A stretch of 64,000 nucleotides of DNA, taken from positions 62,001-126,000 of the forward strand of contig PVXE01000001.1 of NCBI GenBank assembly GCA_014444615.1. Direction: 5' to 3'. Of this stretch, positions 28,085 to 36,979 are shown one piece after another; positions within the stretch are counted from its first letter, which is position 1, and every line of letters begins with the position of its first letter. Under the pieces are notes generated by a model. That model was given only the letters and a program-made list of their open reading frames with translations, did not search any database and had not been told where the DNA came from. The stretch comes from Tagaea sp. CACIAM 22H2. Lineage in GTDB: Bacteria > Pseudomonadota > Alphaproteobacteria > CACIAM-22H2. Made by a program: the position numbers and the translations under genes.

Positions 28085-29245
28085 ATGGCCGGCAGCATCA
28101 CGGGCGTGACCAATCTGGCGCAGCTGCTTGACACGCAGCGCATTCTTTCCAGCCAGCAGACCGAACTCGGCCAGCTGCAAAAGGAACTGTCGACGGGACG
28201 CAAGCGCGACGGCTTGATCGGCGTCGCCTTGTCCAGCTTCCAGCAGCGGGGGCTGGCGTCGGACACGTTGCGCTATCAGCAATACCGTCAAGTCACCATC
28301 CAATCGGAGATCTACACCCGCGCGATCGACGCGACGCAGTACCGCACCGACCTTTACGCGAAGTCGGTGCAGTCGTTGCAGGACATCGCCAACGACATGC
28401 GGTCGGAGCTGTTGAAGGCGCAGTCGACGACGCCCGCGACCTACGGCGTGCAGGCGACGTTGATCGACGGCGCGCTCAACCGCATCCAGTCGGTTCTGAA
28501 CACCACCGACGGCCAGCGCTACATTTTCTCGGGCAACGCCTTCAACACCGCGCCCGTGCGCCAGTTGACCGGCCTCGACAACGCGGCTCTGGTCGCCGGC
28601 GTGAACGGTTTCGCCGCGGCGACCAACTCCCCGCCGCGCAACGCGACCTACGCCAACGCGGTCCAGTCCGTGCCGTTCACCTCGCCGGTCAATACCGCGC
28701 AGTTCGCGGGCGACGGCAACACGAACGTTCCCGGCTATATCAACAACGCGCTGGATCTCGCGGCGCCGTCCACGGCGACGGGCGAATGGGTCTATACCCA
28801 GACGCGCATCTCGGTGTCGGACAGTCTGAACGTCGATTTCGGCATCAGCGCCACGCACGGGGCATTCCAGAACCTGATCAACGGCCTGCGCAATTTCAAA
28901 ATGGCGCTGCGCTGGGCGCAAAATACGCCGAACACGTATCTGCAGCAGGACCCGACGGGCAACGCGCAGCAGTATTACGCGCAAGCCCAAGCGCAGCTGC
29001 AGCGGGCGGTCCTCGACCTCGGCAACGCGGCGGGCACCAACGGCGCCAATCAGGCGCTGTTGAAGGACATCCGCTCGATCCAAGAGGACACCGTCACTTC
29101 CACCACGATTTCGGCGGACAAAATCGTCGCCGTCGACATGGGCGAGGTCGGCACCAAGATCGCCGGCGTCAAAGCCTCGCTCGAAGCCAGCTACATCACC
29201 ACCCGCGACTTGCTGAACCTGAACCTCGCCAAATTCCTGCGATAA
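28085..29245 (+). CDS. flgL: Hook-filament junction protein FlgL
   Basis: 386 aa flagellin-like protein. N-terminal coiled coil LGQLQKELSTGRKRDGLIGV, the motif INRIQ-like ALNRIQSVLNTTDGQRYIFS, and the C-terminal helix MGEVGTKIAGVKASLEASYI ending LNLNLAKFLR. It forms the second junction zone between hook and filament. It starts 3 bp after flgK. Confidence 0.9.
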   Translation: MAGSITGVTNLAQLLDTQRILSSQQTELGQLQKELSTGRKRDGLIGVALSSFQQRGLASDTLRYQQYRQVTIQSEIYTRAIDATQYRTDLYAKSVQSLQDIANDMRSELLKAQSTTPATYGVQATLIDGALNRIQSVLNTTDGQRYIFSGNAFNTAPVRQLTGLDNAALVAGVNGFAAATNSPPRNATYANAVQSVPFTSPVNTAQFAGDGNTNVPGYINNALDLAAPSTATGEWVYTQTRISVSDSLNVDFGISATHGAFQNLINGLRNFKMALRWAQNTPNTYLQQDPTGNAQQYYAQAQAQLQRAVLDLGNAAGTNGANQALLKDIRSIQEDTVTSTTISADKIVAVDMGEVGTKIAGVKASLEASYITTRDLLNLNLAKFLR

Positions 29246-29283
29246 ACGCCGGATACATATTCAAAAAATAGGAGCACGAAACC

Positions 29284-30732
29284 ATGGCAACCGTAGCAAT
29301 GAATTCCGCGATCAGCGGTTTGAACGCCTTCCAAACCGCGATCAACTATATTTCCGACAACGTCGCCAACTCGCAGACGATCGGCTTCAAGCGCATCGAC
29401 GCGAATTTCTCGAGCTATGTCTCGGCATCGTCGCAGCGCTTCTTCAATCCGGGCGGCGCCACGGCGCGTCCCGATTTCGTGAACTCGCTGCAGGGCACGA
29501 TCATCCAGGACGCGTCGCCGACCTCGATCGCGATCGCGGGCGCTGGCTGGCTGCCAGTCGAAGACGGCGCCACTTCCGCCGCCGGGTTCACCGGCAACAA
29601 CATCCGCCAATTCACGCGCCGCGGCGACTTCTCGCTCGACCAGAACAGCTACATGGTCAACGGCGCGGGCAAGTACCTGTTCGCCCGCTCGGTGCCGCGC
29701 CCCACGACCGCCGTGCCCAACCCGCAGCCCAACCAGGGCTCGCTGGTACCCGTGCAGATCAATACCTCGCAGCTTCCCGCGCTCGCCACGGCCAACGCGA
29801 GCTACGCCGCGAACATTCCGTCGAACGCGGTCGCCGGCACGACCTTCAACGGCGGCACGATCACGATCACCGACGCCAACGGTGCCGCGCAGCCCGTGTC
29901 CGTGACCTGGTACAACCGCACGACCGCCGGCGGCACGTTGCCCGGCGTCGCGGCGAGCACCACGACCGGTACCAACGCGATCGCGGCCTCTGCCGCCGGT
30001 ACGGTCCCGCAATGGCGCGCGGTGCTGACCGTGCCGACCAGCTCGCCGAACAACTACGAATCCATCGCGCTCGACTTCAGCTTCGGCACGACGACGACCA
30101 CGGCGGGTCTGTTGACCGGCATCACCGTGGCCGGCACGACCGCGCCCGGCACGCAGCTCACCGCCGCCGTCACCGCCGGTACGGGCCGCGTCGTGCTCAG
30201 CTACGGCGCGCCTTCGCTGACCGCACCGCCGCCCGCGCAGTCGATCAACCTCGAATTCGGCGCGCCGAACGCGACGGCGGGCTCCGCGTCGCAGCTCAAC
30301 GTCGCCGGCGGCACGTCGCATTTCGGCGGCACGTCGATCTCGCTGTCGAACATCACCGCCGACGGTTACTCGGCCGGCTCGTATAACGGCATCGCGATCG
30401 ACACGAACGGCAATATCTACTCGACCTACTCCAACGGCCAGCGCTTGCGCCAGTACCAGCTGGCGCTCGGCACCTTCAACAACGCCGACGGCCTGGTTCG
30501 CCAGAACGGCGAAGCGTTCCTGGACTCGCCGGCGGCGGGTTTCATCGGCTACCAAGCGGCGCTGACGGGCCAGGCCGGCGGCATCAACCCCAACGCTTTG
30601 GAAAACTCCAACACCGATATCGGTCAGGAGTTCACCAAGATGATCGTCGCGCAGCGTTCTTACTCGGCGAACGCGCGCATCATCACCACGGCCGACGAAA
30701 TGCTCCAGGAAGTGGTCAACCTGAAGCGCTGA
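29284..30732 (+). CDS. flgE: Flagellar hook protein FlgE
   Basis: 482 aa. The N-terminal motif is MNSAISGLNAFQTAINYISD followed by NVANSQTIGFKRIDANF. The C-terminal motif is ALENSNTDIGQEFTKMIVAQ followed by RSYSANARIITTADEMLQE. Both are diagnostic of hook proteins. The middle is a Thr/Ala-rich variable domain. It follows flgL by 38 bp. Confidence 0.95.
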   Translation: MATVAMNSAISGLNAFQTAINYISDNVANSQTIGFKRIDANFSSYVSASSQRFFNPGGATARPDFVNSLQGTIIQDASPTSIAIAGAGWLPVEDGATSAAGFTGNNIRQFTRRGDFSLDQNSYMVNGAGKYLFARSVPRPTTAVPNPQPNQGSLVPVQINTSQLPALATANASYAANIPSNAVAGTTFNGGTITITDANGAAQPVSVTWYNRTTAGGTLPGVAASTTTGTNAIAASAAGTVPQWRAVLTVPTSSPNNYESIALDFSFGTTTTTAGLLTGITVAGTTAPGTQLTAAVTAGTGRVVLSYGAPSLTAPPPAQSINLEFGAPNATAGSASQLNVAGGTSHFGGTSISLSNITADGYSAGSYNGIAIDTNGNIYSTYSNGQRLRQYQLALGTFNNADGLVRQNGEAFLDSPAAGFIGYQAALTGQAGGINPNALENSNTDIGQEFTKMIVAQRSYSANARIITTADEMLQEVVNLKR

Positions 30733-30764
30733 TATCGCGTCGACCGTTTCGGCTCCGTGAACTT

Positions 30765-30799
30765 GGGGTCGCCGGATTTCCGGCGGCCCCTCTTTTTTT
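30765..30799 (+). terminator. Rho-independent terminator after flgE
   Basis: Imperfect stem GGGGTCGCCGGA / TCCGGCGGCCCC with a short loop, followed by a T-rich run ending in TTTTTTT. It closes the flgK-flgL-flgE unit and faces the convergent acetyltransferase gene. Confidence 0.85.
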
Positions 30800-30801
30800 G
30801 T

Positions 30802-31539
30802 TCATTTGGCGCGATAGTAGTACCGATAGACGGTCTCGAGCCCGAGCTTGCGATAAAGGGCGATCGCGCCGGTATTGCCCGAAGTCACTTGCAGATAGGC
30901 GCGCGTCACGCCCCGCGGCCGCGCCCACGCGCAACAGGATTCCAGCGTGCGGCGCGCCAAACCTTGGCCGCGCGCTTGCGGCACGGTCAGCACTTCGAAA
31001 AATCCCAGATCGCCGCCTTCGGGCACGGCCATGGCGAAAGCGAGGGGCGCTTCGCCGCGCATCAGCCGCGCGAAGCCCGTTCCCGGCAGGCGGTTTTCGA
31101 ACATACGCGAAAGCGCGGCGAGCGATTTCGCGTCGGCTTGCGTCGCGCGGCCGAATTCGTCCAGCCAGCCCGACGCGATCGGATCCGCCGCGATCGTCAC
31201 GTCGGGATCGGCAACGCCTTGGGGCAAGGCCCCGGCCATCACCAGGCTTTCGTCGAACGCGGCATAGCCGCGCGCGGCGAGGGCTTCGTCCAGTCCCGGT
31301 TCGGCCAACGGCGTGATGCGGAAGACCGGCGGCAAACCGGCAGCGGCATAATCGGTCTCGGCGGCCGCGATGCGCGTGGCCAGATCGCCCGTCCCGGGCG
31401 CCACGGGATTGATCGAATTCGCGCGCTTGGTGTGGCCGTCGGCGAAGCGCATGACCCAGCCGTCGCGGATTACGGTGCGCAAGGCGGGCCAAGCGGCGAA
31501 AGCGCGGCGTTCGAGGGTTTCGATCCCGCTATTGTCCAT
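30802..31539 (-). CDS. GNAT-family N-acetyltransferase
   Basis: 245 aa. The C-terminal GNAT fold has the acetyl-CoA loop RGQGLARRTLESCC (near residue 187) and the closing strand-helix SGNTGAIALYRKLGLETVYR. An N-terminal half-domain (IRDGWVMRFADGHTKRANSI) is like the fused GNAT-related domains of some family members. The substrate is unknown. Its place between flgE and a GT41 gene allows a role in acetylating a sugar or flagellar protein, but a general detoxification role is equally possible. Confidence 0.8.
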   Translation of the reverse strand: MDNSGIETLERRAFAAWPALRTVIRDGWVMRFADGHTKRANSINPVAPGTGDLATRIAAAETDYAAAGLPPVFRITPLAEPGLDEALAARGYAAFDESLVMAGALPQGVADPDVTIAADPIASGWLDEFGRATQADAKSLAALSRMFENRLPGTGFARLMRGEAPLAFAMAVPEGGDLGFFEVLTVPQARGQGLARRTLESCCAWARPRGVTRAYLQVTSGNTGAIALYRKLGLETVYRYYYRAK

Positions 31540-31573
31540 GTTCGCGAATCCTCTCCGGCGATAGACTAGCGCG

Positions 31574-33241
31574 ATGACGACGAACGCGCCGCCGGAGATC
31601 GCCGCCGAGTTTGCCGCCGCGAACGCGATCGCGCTCGCTGGCGATTGGCGTGCGGCGGCTGAACGTTACCGCGCGTTGATCGCGGCGACGCCGGATTTTC
31701 CACCCGCTTACGTCAACCTCGCATCCGTGCAGCTTGCCGGCCGCGACGCCGAGGGCGCGATGTTGACCGCCGCGAACGCGGCGGCGCGGTTTCCCGGTTT
31801 CCCGCCGATCTACGCGGTGGCGGGCGAAGCGGCGATGCAAATGGGCCAGCCTTTCGCCGCGTCCAACGGCTTCGCCGCCGCCTTGTCGGGCGGGGAGGAC
31901 GCAAGCCTGCGCGCCAAGCTCGCATTGTCGCTGCAGGCGCAAGGCCGCGCCGCCGAAGCATCCGCGCAATTCGCGATGGCGCGCCGCGCGGCGCCGGACG
32001 ATGCCGCGATCGCCTCGGCCGCGTTGTTCTCCGGCCATTACGATCCGATGAATTCGCCCGCCGAAGCGCTGGCCGAGGCCGCGGCTTGGCCGCGGCCTGC
32101 GTCGCGCGCCGCAAGACCGACACCGCGCGATCGCGATCCCGACCGGCGATTGCGCGTGGCCTACGCGTCGCCGGATTTCGCCAATCATTCCTGCGCCTAT
32201 TTCCTGGCGCCGCTGCTGGCCGCGCATGATCGCCAAGCGGTGGAGGTCTTCGCCTATTCCGATGTCGGCGCGCCCGACGGCGTGACCGCCGCCTTCAAGG
32301 CGCTGAATCTCCAATGGCGCGATATGGCGGGGAAGAGCGACGACGCGTTCGTCGCGCAAGCGCGGGCGGACGCGATCGACGTGCTGGTCGATTGCGCGGG
32401 ACATACGACCGGCAATCGTCTGACTGCGTTCGCGCACCGCGCAGCACCCGTGCAGGTGACCTGGCTCGGCTATCCCGCCAGCACGGGGCTCGATTGCTTC
32501 GACGCAAGACTCGTCGATGCGATAACGGATCCCGACGGCGCGTTGGCGAGCGAGGATCTGGTGCGGGTTCCGGGCGGGTTCCTTGCCTATCTGCCGCCGC
32601 CTTTCGCGCCCGATCCGGGGCCGCCGCCTTTCGAAACGGCGGGGCGGATCACCTTCGGCTCGTTTAACAACCTGCCCAAGCTCACGTCGCGCACCGTGGC
32701 GATGTGGGCGCCGGTCATGCGCGCCGTGCCGGATTCGCGGTTGGTCGTGAAGGCCAAAGGGCTGGACGAGCACGCGACGCGCGAACGCTACGTGGCGATG
32801 TTCCAGGCGCAGGGGTTGGATGTTTCGCGGGTCGAGTTCGCCGGGTTCGTCGGCGACATCGGCGCGCATATCGCGCGCTATCGCGCGATCGACGTGGCGC
32901 TCGATACGTTTCCTTACAATGGCACGACCACGACCTGCGAAGCCTTGTGGATGGGCGTTCCGGTGGTGACGCTGGCGGGGGACCGCCACGCCGCGCGAGT
33001 GGGGGCGTCGTTGCTCGACCGGGTCGGCTTGGGCGATCTCGTCGCCGCCGATCCCGCCGATTTCGCGCGGATTGCGGCGCTTTTGGCCGCCGACCGGCAG
33101 CGGCTCGCGGCGCTGCGCGGAAATCTCCGCGCGCGCATGGCCGCGTCGCCCTTATGCGACGGGCGGCGCCTGGCCCGCGAATTCGAGCGCGTCTATCGCA
33201 GTGTGTGGCGGCGGGTTGTCAGAGCGGACGGGATGCTATAA
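31574..33241 (+). CDS. TPR-GT41 O-linked glycosyltransferase 2
   Basis: 555 aa. A short TPR region (about residues 5-170) is followed by a GT41 domain with LRVAYASPDFANHSCAYFLA, IDVLVDCAGHTTGNRLTAFA, FGSFNNLPKLTSRTVAMWAP and ALDTFPYNGTTTTCEALWMG. All catalytic-region motifs are kept. It is divergent from the GNAT gene and 34 bp upstream of flbT, so it is probably co-transcribed with this flagellin regulator. That supports flagellin as acceptor. Confidence 0.9.
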   Translation: MTTNAPPEIAAEFAAANAIALAGDWRAAAERYRALIAATPDFPPAYVNLASVQLAGRDAEGAMLTAANAAARFPGFPPIYAVAGEAAMQMGQPFAASNGFAAALSGGEDASLRAKLALSLQAQGRAAEASAQFAMARRAAPDDAAIASAALFSGHYDPMNSPAEALAEAAAWPRPASRAARPTPRDRDPDRRLRVAYASPDFANHSCAYFLAPLLAAHDRQAVEVFAYSDVGAPDGVTAAFKALNLQWRDMAGKSDDAFVAQARADAIDVLVDCAGHTTGNRLTAFAHRAAPVQVTWLGYPASTGLDCFDARLVDAITDPDGALASEDLVRVPGGFLAYLPPPFAPDPGPPPFETAGRITFGSFNNLPKLTSRTVAMWAPVMRAVPDSRLVVKAKGLDEHATRERYVAMFQAQGLDVSRVEFAGFVGDIGAHIARYRAIDVALDTFPYNGTTTTCEALWMGVPVVTLAGDRHAARVGASLLDRVGLGDLVAADPADFARIAALLAADRQRLAALRGNLRARMAASPLCDGRRLAREFERVYRSVWRRVVRADGML

Positions 33242-33275
33242 TTCCCCCCGTTGGCGCCGTCGCCGAGGAGTTCCA

Positions 33276-33743
33276 ATGCCGCTTGTCCTTCGTCTCAATC
33301 CCGCCGAAAAGATCATCATCAACGGGGTGGTGATCGAAAACACCGGCGGCTTGGCTATGCTCGCGATCCGCAATCGCGGCAACATCTTGCGCCAAAAAGA
33401 CATTCTTCAGCTGGACGAAGCCGCGACCCCGGCTTTGCGCGTTTATTACACGCTGCAATGCCTTTATCTGTTCCCGGACGAGATCAAGGCCTATTCCGAA
33501 GCGCTGCACCAGTTCATGAACGATTTCGAGGCGGCGGCGCCCGGCTCGAAGCCGATCATCGACGCGCTGCGCGCGCGGGTCGAGAAGGGCGAGCTTTATC
33601 CCGGCCTCAAGGACGCCAAGCGCCTGATCAAGTTCGAATGGGATTTGCTCGGCACGACGACCGAGAAGGGCAAAATGCTGCTGCAAGGCTCCGAAGGCAA
33701 AGCCAAGCAGCGCGCGATGACGGATGGCGAAGAGGTCGAGTAA
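33276..33743 (+). CDS. flbT: Flagellin mRNA regulator FlbT
   Basis: 155 aa. It contains LVLRLNPAEKIIINGVVIEN and ALRVYYTLQCLYLFPDEIKA, typical of FlbT, a post-transcriptional regulator that binds the flagellin mRNA leader in Caulobacter. The ATG at 33276 is preceded by GAGGAG. The flagellin gene at 37.0-37.8 kb has a small hairpin-forming palindrome in its leader that could be the target. Confidence 0.92.
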   Translation: MPLVLRLNPAEKIIINGVVIENTGGLAMLAIRNRGNILRQKDILQLDEAATPALRVYYTLQCLYLFPDEIKAYSEALHQFMNDFEAAAPGSKPIIDALRARVEKGELYPGLKDAKRLIKFEWDLLGTTTEKGKMLLQGSEGKAKQRAMTDGEEVE

Positions 33744-33881
33744 CAGATTTGCGTTAAGTTATTGATTTTAAACAAACACGAAAATACCAAGCATTTTATC
33801 TAATTTGTTGACACTTGCCCTGACGGATAAACTTCGTTACAGTACGGCCACTGATCGAGAACGATCAGGATGGAGGATGAC

Positions 33882-34685
33882 ATGGCCGGTTCTATTGCGG
33901 GTGGAATGACCGCCATCGTCGCCTGGAAGCAGCTCGAGAAAACGGGCGAAGCCCAGCGCGTGCGATGGGAAAAACAGCCGTCGATCCAGCGGGAGATCGA
34001 GTACGTCAAAGCCTTCGCGTCGAAGGTGAAGGACGTCGATCAGCTGCTGAACGATCGCCGATTTATGAATTTCGCGCTTTCCGCGTTCCAGCTGGAAAGC
34101 GAAGTCGACAAGAAGGGCTTGCTGCGCAAGGTCCTGTTGTCCGACCTGGGCAATATCGATTCCTACGCGAACCGGATGAACGATCCCCGGTTCGTCGAAC
34201 TGACCCAGCGCCTGGACCTCAAGAATAGCGGCGTCAACAACGTCAAGAACGAGGCGATCCTCAACTCGCTGGTGACCCGCTATCTGAAGAACGAGTTCGA
34301 CAAGGCCCAAGGCAACGCCACGCCGGGCCTGCGCGAAGCGATCTATTTCAAGGAAAACGCGGGCACGGTCAAAAGCCCGTGGGACGTGCTGGGCAACAAA
34401 ATCCTGCGCGAAGTCGTGACCAAGGCGTTCGACATTCCCAAGGAGTTCGCGGTTCAAGGCGTCGAAGCCCAGGCGACGGCGCTGACCCGAAAGGTCGACG
34501 TCGCCAAGCTGAAAGATCCCAAATTCGTCGATCGGGTCATTCAGACCTATCTGATGAAGGTCGATCAGGAGACGTCGCAGGCCAACGGGCTGGGCGCCAA
34601 CATGTACGCCGGGCTGCTGACGCCGCTGATGGACGGCGGCAACGGGGTGCTCGACCTGCTGCAGGGCCTTGGCACCCGCCGCTGA
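33882..34685 (+). CDS. DUF1217 flagellar-associated protein
   Basis: 267 aa, mostly helical. It has RFMNFALSAFQLESEVDKKG, LLRKVLLSDLGNIDSYANRM and FDIPKEFAVQGVEAQATALT, which matches the DUF1217 family found in alphaproteobacterial flagellar clusters. The function is not established. The start at 33882 is preceded by GGAGG; an in-frame ATG at 33870 has a weaker site. It lies 138 bp after flbT across an AT-rich spacer. Confidence 0.82.
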   Translation: MAGSIAGGMTAIVAWKQLEKTGEAQRVRWEKQPSIQREIEYVKAFASKVKDVDQLLNDRRFMNFALSAFQLESEVDKKGLLRKVLLSDLGNIDSYANRMNDPRFVELTQRLDLKNSGVNNVKNEAILNSLVTRYLKNEFDKAQGNATPGLREAIYFKENAGTVKSPWDVLGNKILREVVTKAFDIPKEFAVQGVEAQATALTRKVDVAKLKDPKFVDRVIQTYLMKVDQETSQANGLGANMYAGLLTPLMDGGNGVLDLLQGLGTRR

Positions 34686-34764
34686 ACTTGACCTTCCGTG
34701 TTAGAATTCTCCGATTCGCGCCACGGGTCGGCCGGGGAAGGTCCGTCCCAAAGGGGATACGCTG

Positions 34765-34998
34765 ATGTCCGATGAAAGTTTCAACGTCGCAAGCACCGAC
34801 CAGGAACGCCTGGCGGCGCTGAGGGTCGTCGCCGACGCTTTGGAAGAAGGCATGCGGCAAGGTATGGGCCGCGACACGCTGAGCGTCGCTTGCTTCACGG
34901 TCGTGCTGCAAATGCTGGTCGAAGTTTACGGCCGCGACGCGGTCCGCGTCGTGCTGCGCGACATGAACGATCGCGTGGGCGCGGGCGAATTCGGCTGA
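34765..34998 (+). CDS. Small hypothetical protein
   Basis: 77 aa, not recognised. Predominantly helical (RLAALRVVADALEEGMRQGM, then SVACFTVVLQMLVEVYGRDA), acidic, with no signal peptide or membrane segment. AAGGGG precedes the ATG by 9 nt. It lies 79 bp after the DUF1217 gene and is convergent with the TPR-methyltransferase. Probably a real gene in the flagellar unit, function unknown. Confidence 0.55.
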   Translation: MSDESFNVASTDQERLAALRVVADALEEGMRQGMGRDTLSVACFTVVLQMLVEVYGRDAVRVVLRDMNDRVGAGEFG

Positions 34999-35008
34999 GC
35001 CGCCGCGC

Positions 35009-36328
35009 TCACGCTATTTCCGCCCAGACGATCGCGCCGGGAACGGCGGTACCGCTTTCGCTGCGGGTCGATTCCGCTTCCATCGCGATTTTCGTGAAGC
35101 CCGCCGCACGCAACGCCGCCGGCAAAGCGTCGGCCGAATGGGCGTAACGCCCCGACGGACGCACGCGCCAAGTCTCGCCCGGCGCCGCATCGGTCAATCT
35201 TTCGACGCTGAAGGCGAATCCGCCGCCGGCTTTCAGCGCCGCCGCCGTCGCCGACAGCACCTCCGCCAAGTCGCCGAAATAGCAGAGCACGTCGGCCGCG
35301 ACGATCAGGTCGTAGGTGCGCGCATGCGCTTTCAGATCCGCGATCAATTCGCCAACGCGTAGCCCGTCGTAAATGCCCCGGGCTTGCGCGCGCGCGACCA
35401 TGCCGCCCGATAGATCCACGCCGTCGAGGATCGCGGCGCGCCCGCGCAGCATCGGTGCCGCAAGGCCGGTGCCGCAGCCCGCGTCGAGGACGCGGCCGAT
35501 CGGCAAAGGGCGCTTCAAATGCCGGGCGAGCAAACCGTCGAGCACTTGCGGCGCGCGGTAATCGAGCTTGGCGAGCGTCGCTTCGAACGTGGGGGCGAAC
35601 ATGTCGAAGGCGTCGCGGACATAGGCGTCGGGTGCCCGCGCCGCGACGTCGCCGCCGGCGAGCGCGCCGGCGATATGCCGCGCGGTCGCGTTTTCGGGAA
35701 ATCGGCCGGCCCATTCGCGCGCCAACGCCGCCGCTTTCTGGCCTTGGCCGGCGCGCTGCAATGCGTATAGCGCGGTGCCGTAGTTCGAGTGCGCTTCGCG
35801 ATGATGCGGATCGGCTTCGATCGCCGCTTCGTACTCGCGCAAGGCTTCGTCGATGCGGCCTTGGCGCTGAAGAAGATTGCCGAGATTATTGCGCGCTTCG
35901 GCCGACCCCGGCGCCAGCGCCAGCGCGCTGCGGTAATCGCTTTCGGCGCTCGCGTCGTCGCCCAAAGCGGCGTGCGCGACCGCGCGATTGATCCAGCCCG
36001 GCGCGTGCGCGGCGTCGGCCGCGATCGCTTGGGCGCTGGCCACGCGCGCGGCGTCGAAGGATTTCGTGTCGAGCAGGATTGCCGCGCGGTTCGCGTGGAA
36101 GGCCGCATTGCCCGGCAAAGCGGCGCACGCGCGCGCCGCGAAGTCGAGCGCTTCGTCGAGACGGCCGATCGCGCGCAAGGCTTGAGCGCCGAGATTCAGC
36201 GCGTCGGGATGGGCCGGCGCCTGCGCCAGCACGGCGCGATAATCGGCAAGCGCGCCGGCCGCGTCGCCCGCGCGGTGTTTGGCGAGGCCCGCAAGCATCG
36301 TCGCATGAAGAAGGGCGGGATCGGTCAT
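35009..36328 (-). CDS. TPR-containing SAM-dependent methyltransferase
   Basis: 439 aa. The first 215 residues are TPR repeats (for example GLAKHRAGDAAGALADYRAV). The C-terminal 210 residues are a class I methyltransferase with motif I RVLDAGCGTGLAAP, GVDLSGGMVARAQARGIYD, and LIVAADVLCYFGDL. The combination mirrors the TPR-GT41 enzymes around it, so the TPR part may dock the same protein target. It might methylate a glycan or flagellin itself. Start at 36328. Confidence 0.85.
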   Translation of the reverse strand: MTDPALLHATMLAGLAKHRAGDAAGALADYRAVLAQAPAHPDALNLGAQALRAIGRLDEALDFAARACAALPGNAAFHANRAAILLDTKSFDAARVASAQAIAADAAHAPGWINRAVAHAALGDDASAESDYRSALALAPGSAEARNNLGNLLQRQGRIDEALREYEAAIEADPHHREAHSNYGTALYALQRAGQGQKAAALAREWAGRFPENATARHIAGALAGGDVAARAPDAYVRDAFDMFAPTFEATLAKLDYRAPQVLDGLLARHLKRPLPIGRVLDAGCGTGLAAPMLRGRAAILDGVDLSGGMVARAQARGIYDGLRVGELIADLKAHARTYDLIVAADVLCYFGDLAEVLSATAAALKAGGGFAFSVERLTDAAPGETWRVRPSGRYAHSADALPAALRAAGFTKIAMEAESTRSESGTAVPGAIVWAEIA

Positions 36329-36428
36329 GGCGCGCGGGCCTTGGCCCGGAATCGAAACGGCGCCGGCGGTTCCGGACAAATCCGGTGCGCGCGGCGCCGT
36401 CGAAAAACGGATGGAATGGCGTCGCCGG

Positions 36429-36788
36429 TCAGGCGGTGCCGCGCAGTCCGTCCATCACGTGCTTATTGATGGCGATCAGCATGTCCAGATCGCCGTCCGT
36501 ATGCCCGTTGATGATCATGTCAGAGTTCTTGTTTACGTAAGCCGCCAGATTGATCAGGAGCACTTTCAGCTCCTTCGGCAGCTTGTTGCGATCGTCCGAC
36601 ACGTCGTTGACGAAGGCGTTCCAAACGTCGCGATTGTGGAAGATCGCGTCGCAGACTTGGCCGACCGATTGCGGGTCGAGCTGCTGAACGACCGACTTCG
36701 CGTCGTTGAGCTTCTTGGTGACCAGCGTCAGCAAGCGATATTCGCGGTCGCGGTCGTTTTCGCCAGGTTTTTGAGCGGGCTCTGTCAC
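36429..36788 (-). CDS. FlaF-family flagellin regulator (copy 2)
   Basis: 119 aa. DREYRLLTLVTKKLNDAKSV, VCDAIFHNRDVWNAFVNDVS and NKLPKELKVLLINLAAYVNK align along the length with FlaF copy 1 at 25.4 kb. It lies downstream of the flagellin gene, the usual flaF position, whereas copy 1 lies next to flgK. The two could act on different substrates or stages. Confidence 0.85.
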   Translation of the reverse strand: MTEPAQKPGENDRDREYRLLTLVTKKLNDAKSVVQQLDPQSVGQVCDAIFHNRDVWNAFVNDVSDDRNKLPKELKVLLINLAAYVNKNSDMIINGHTDGDLDMLIAINKHVMDGLRGTA

Positions 36789-36918
36789 GGGGCCTCCCTC
36801 GGGCGTTGAGCCGCCCGAATCGACAATTCCTTGTATCTTTTACCCCGGTGGGGGGAGGCTCGCCAAGTTCTGCCGCGCATTTGCGGAGAAATAGAACGTA
36901 GCCGCCGTTCCGGGCGCC

Positions 36919-36956
36919 GAAAAAAGAACGGGGGCGGCTTGCGCCACCCCCGTCTT
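36919..36956 (-). terminator. Rho-independent terminator after the flagellin gene
   Basis: Read on the minus strand, a stem ACGGGGGTGGC / GCCGCCCCCGT with a small loop is followed by TCTTTTTT, 24 bp after the flagellin stop. It separates flagellin from the second flaF. Confidence 0.85.
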
Positions 36957-36979
36957 TGCCTCCCCGAAGGGAAGAACGT

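Noticed and set aside
26000..29083. A 1027-residue open frame on the minus strand opposite flgK and flgL
   Set aside because: Arg-rich antisense shadow of clear flagellar genes, caused by high GC; no recognisable domain.
33808..33843. TTGACA with a downstream TACAGT before the DUF1217 gene as a sigma-70 promoter
   Set aside because: The spacing is 24 bases, far from the usual 16-18.
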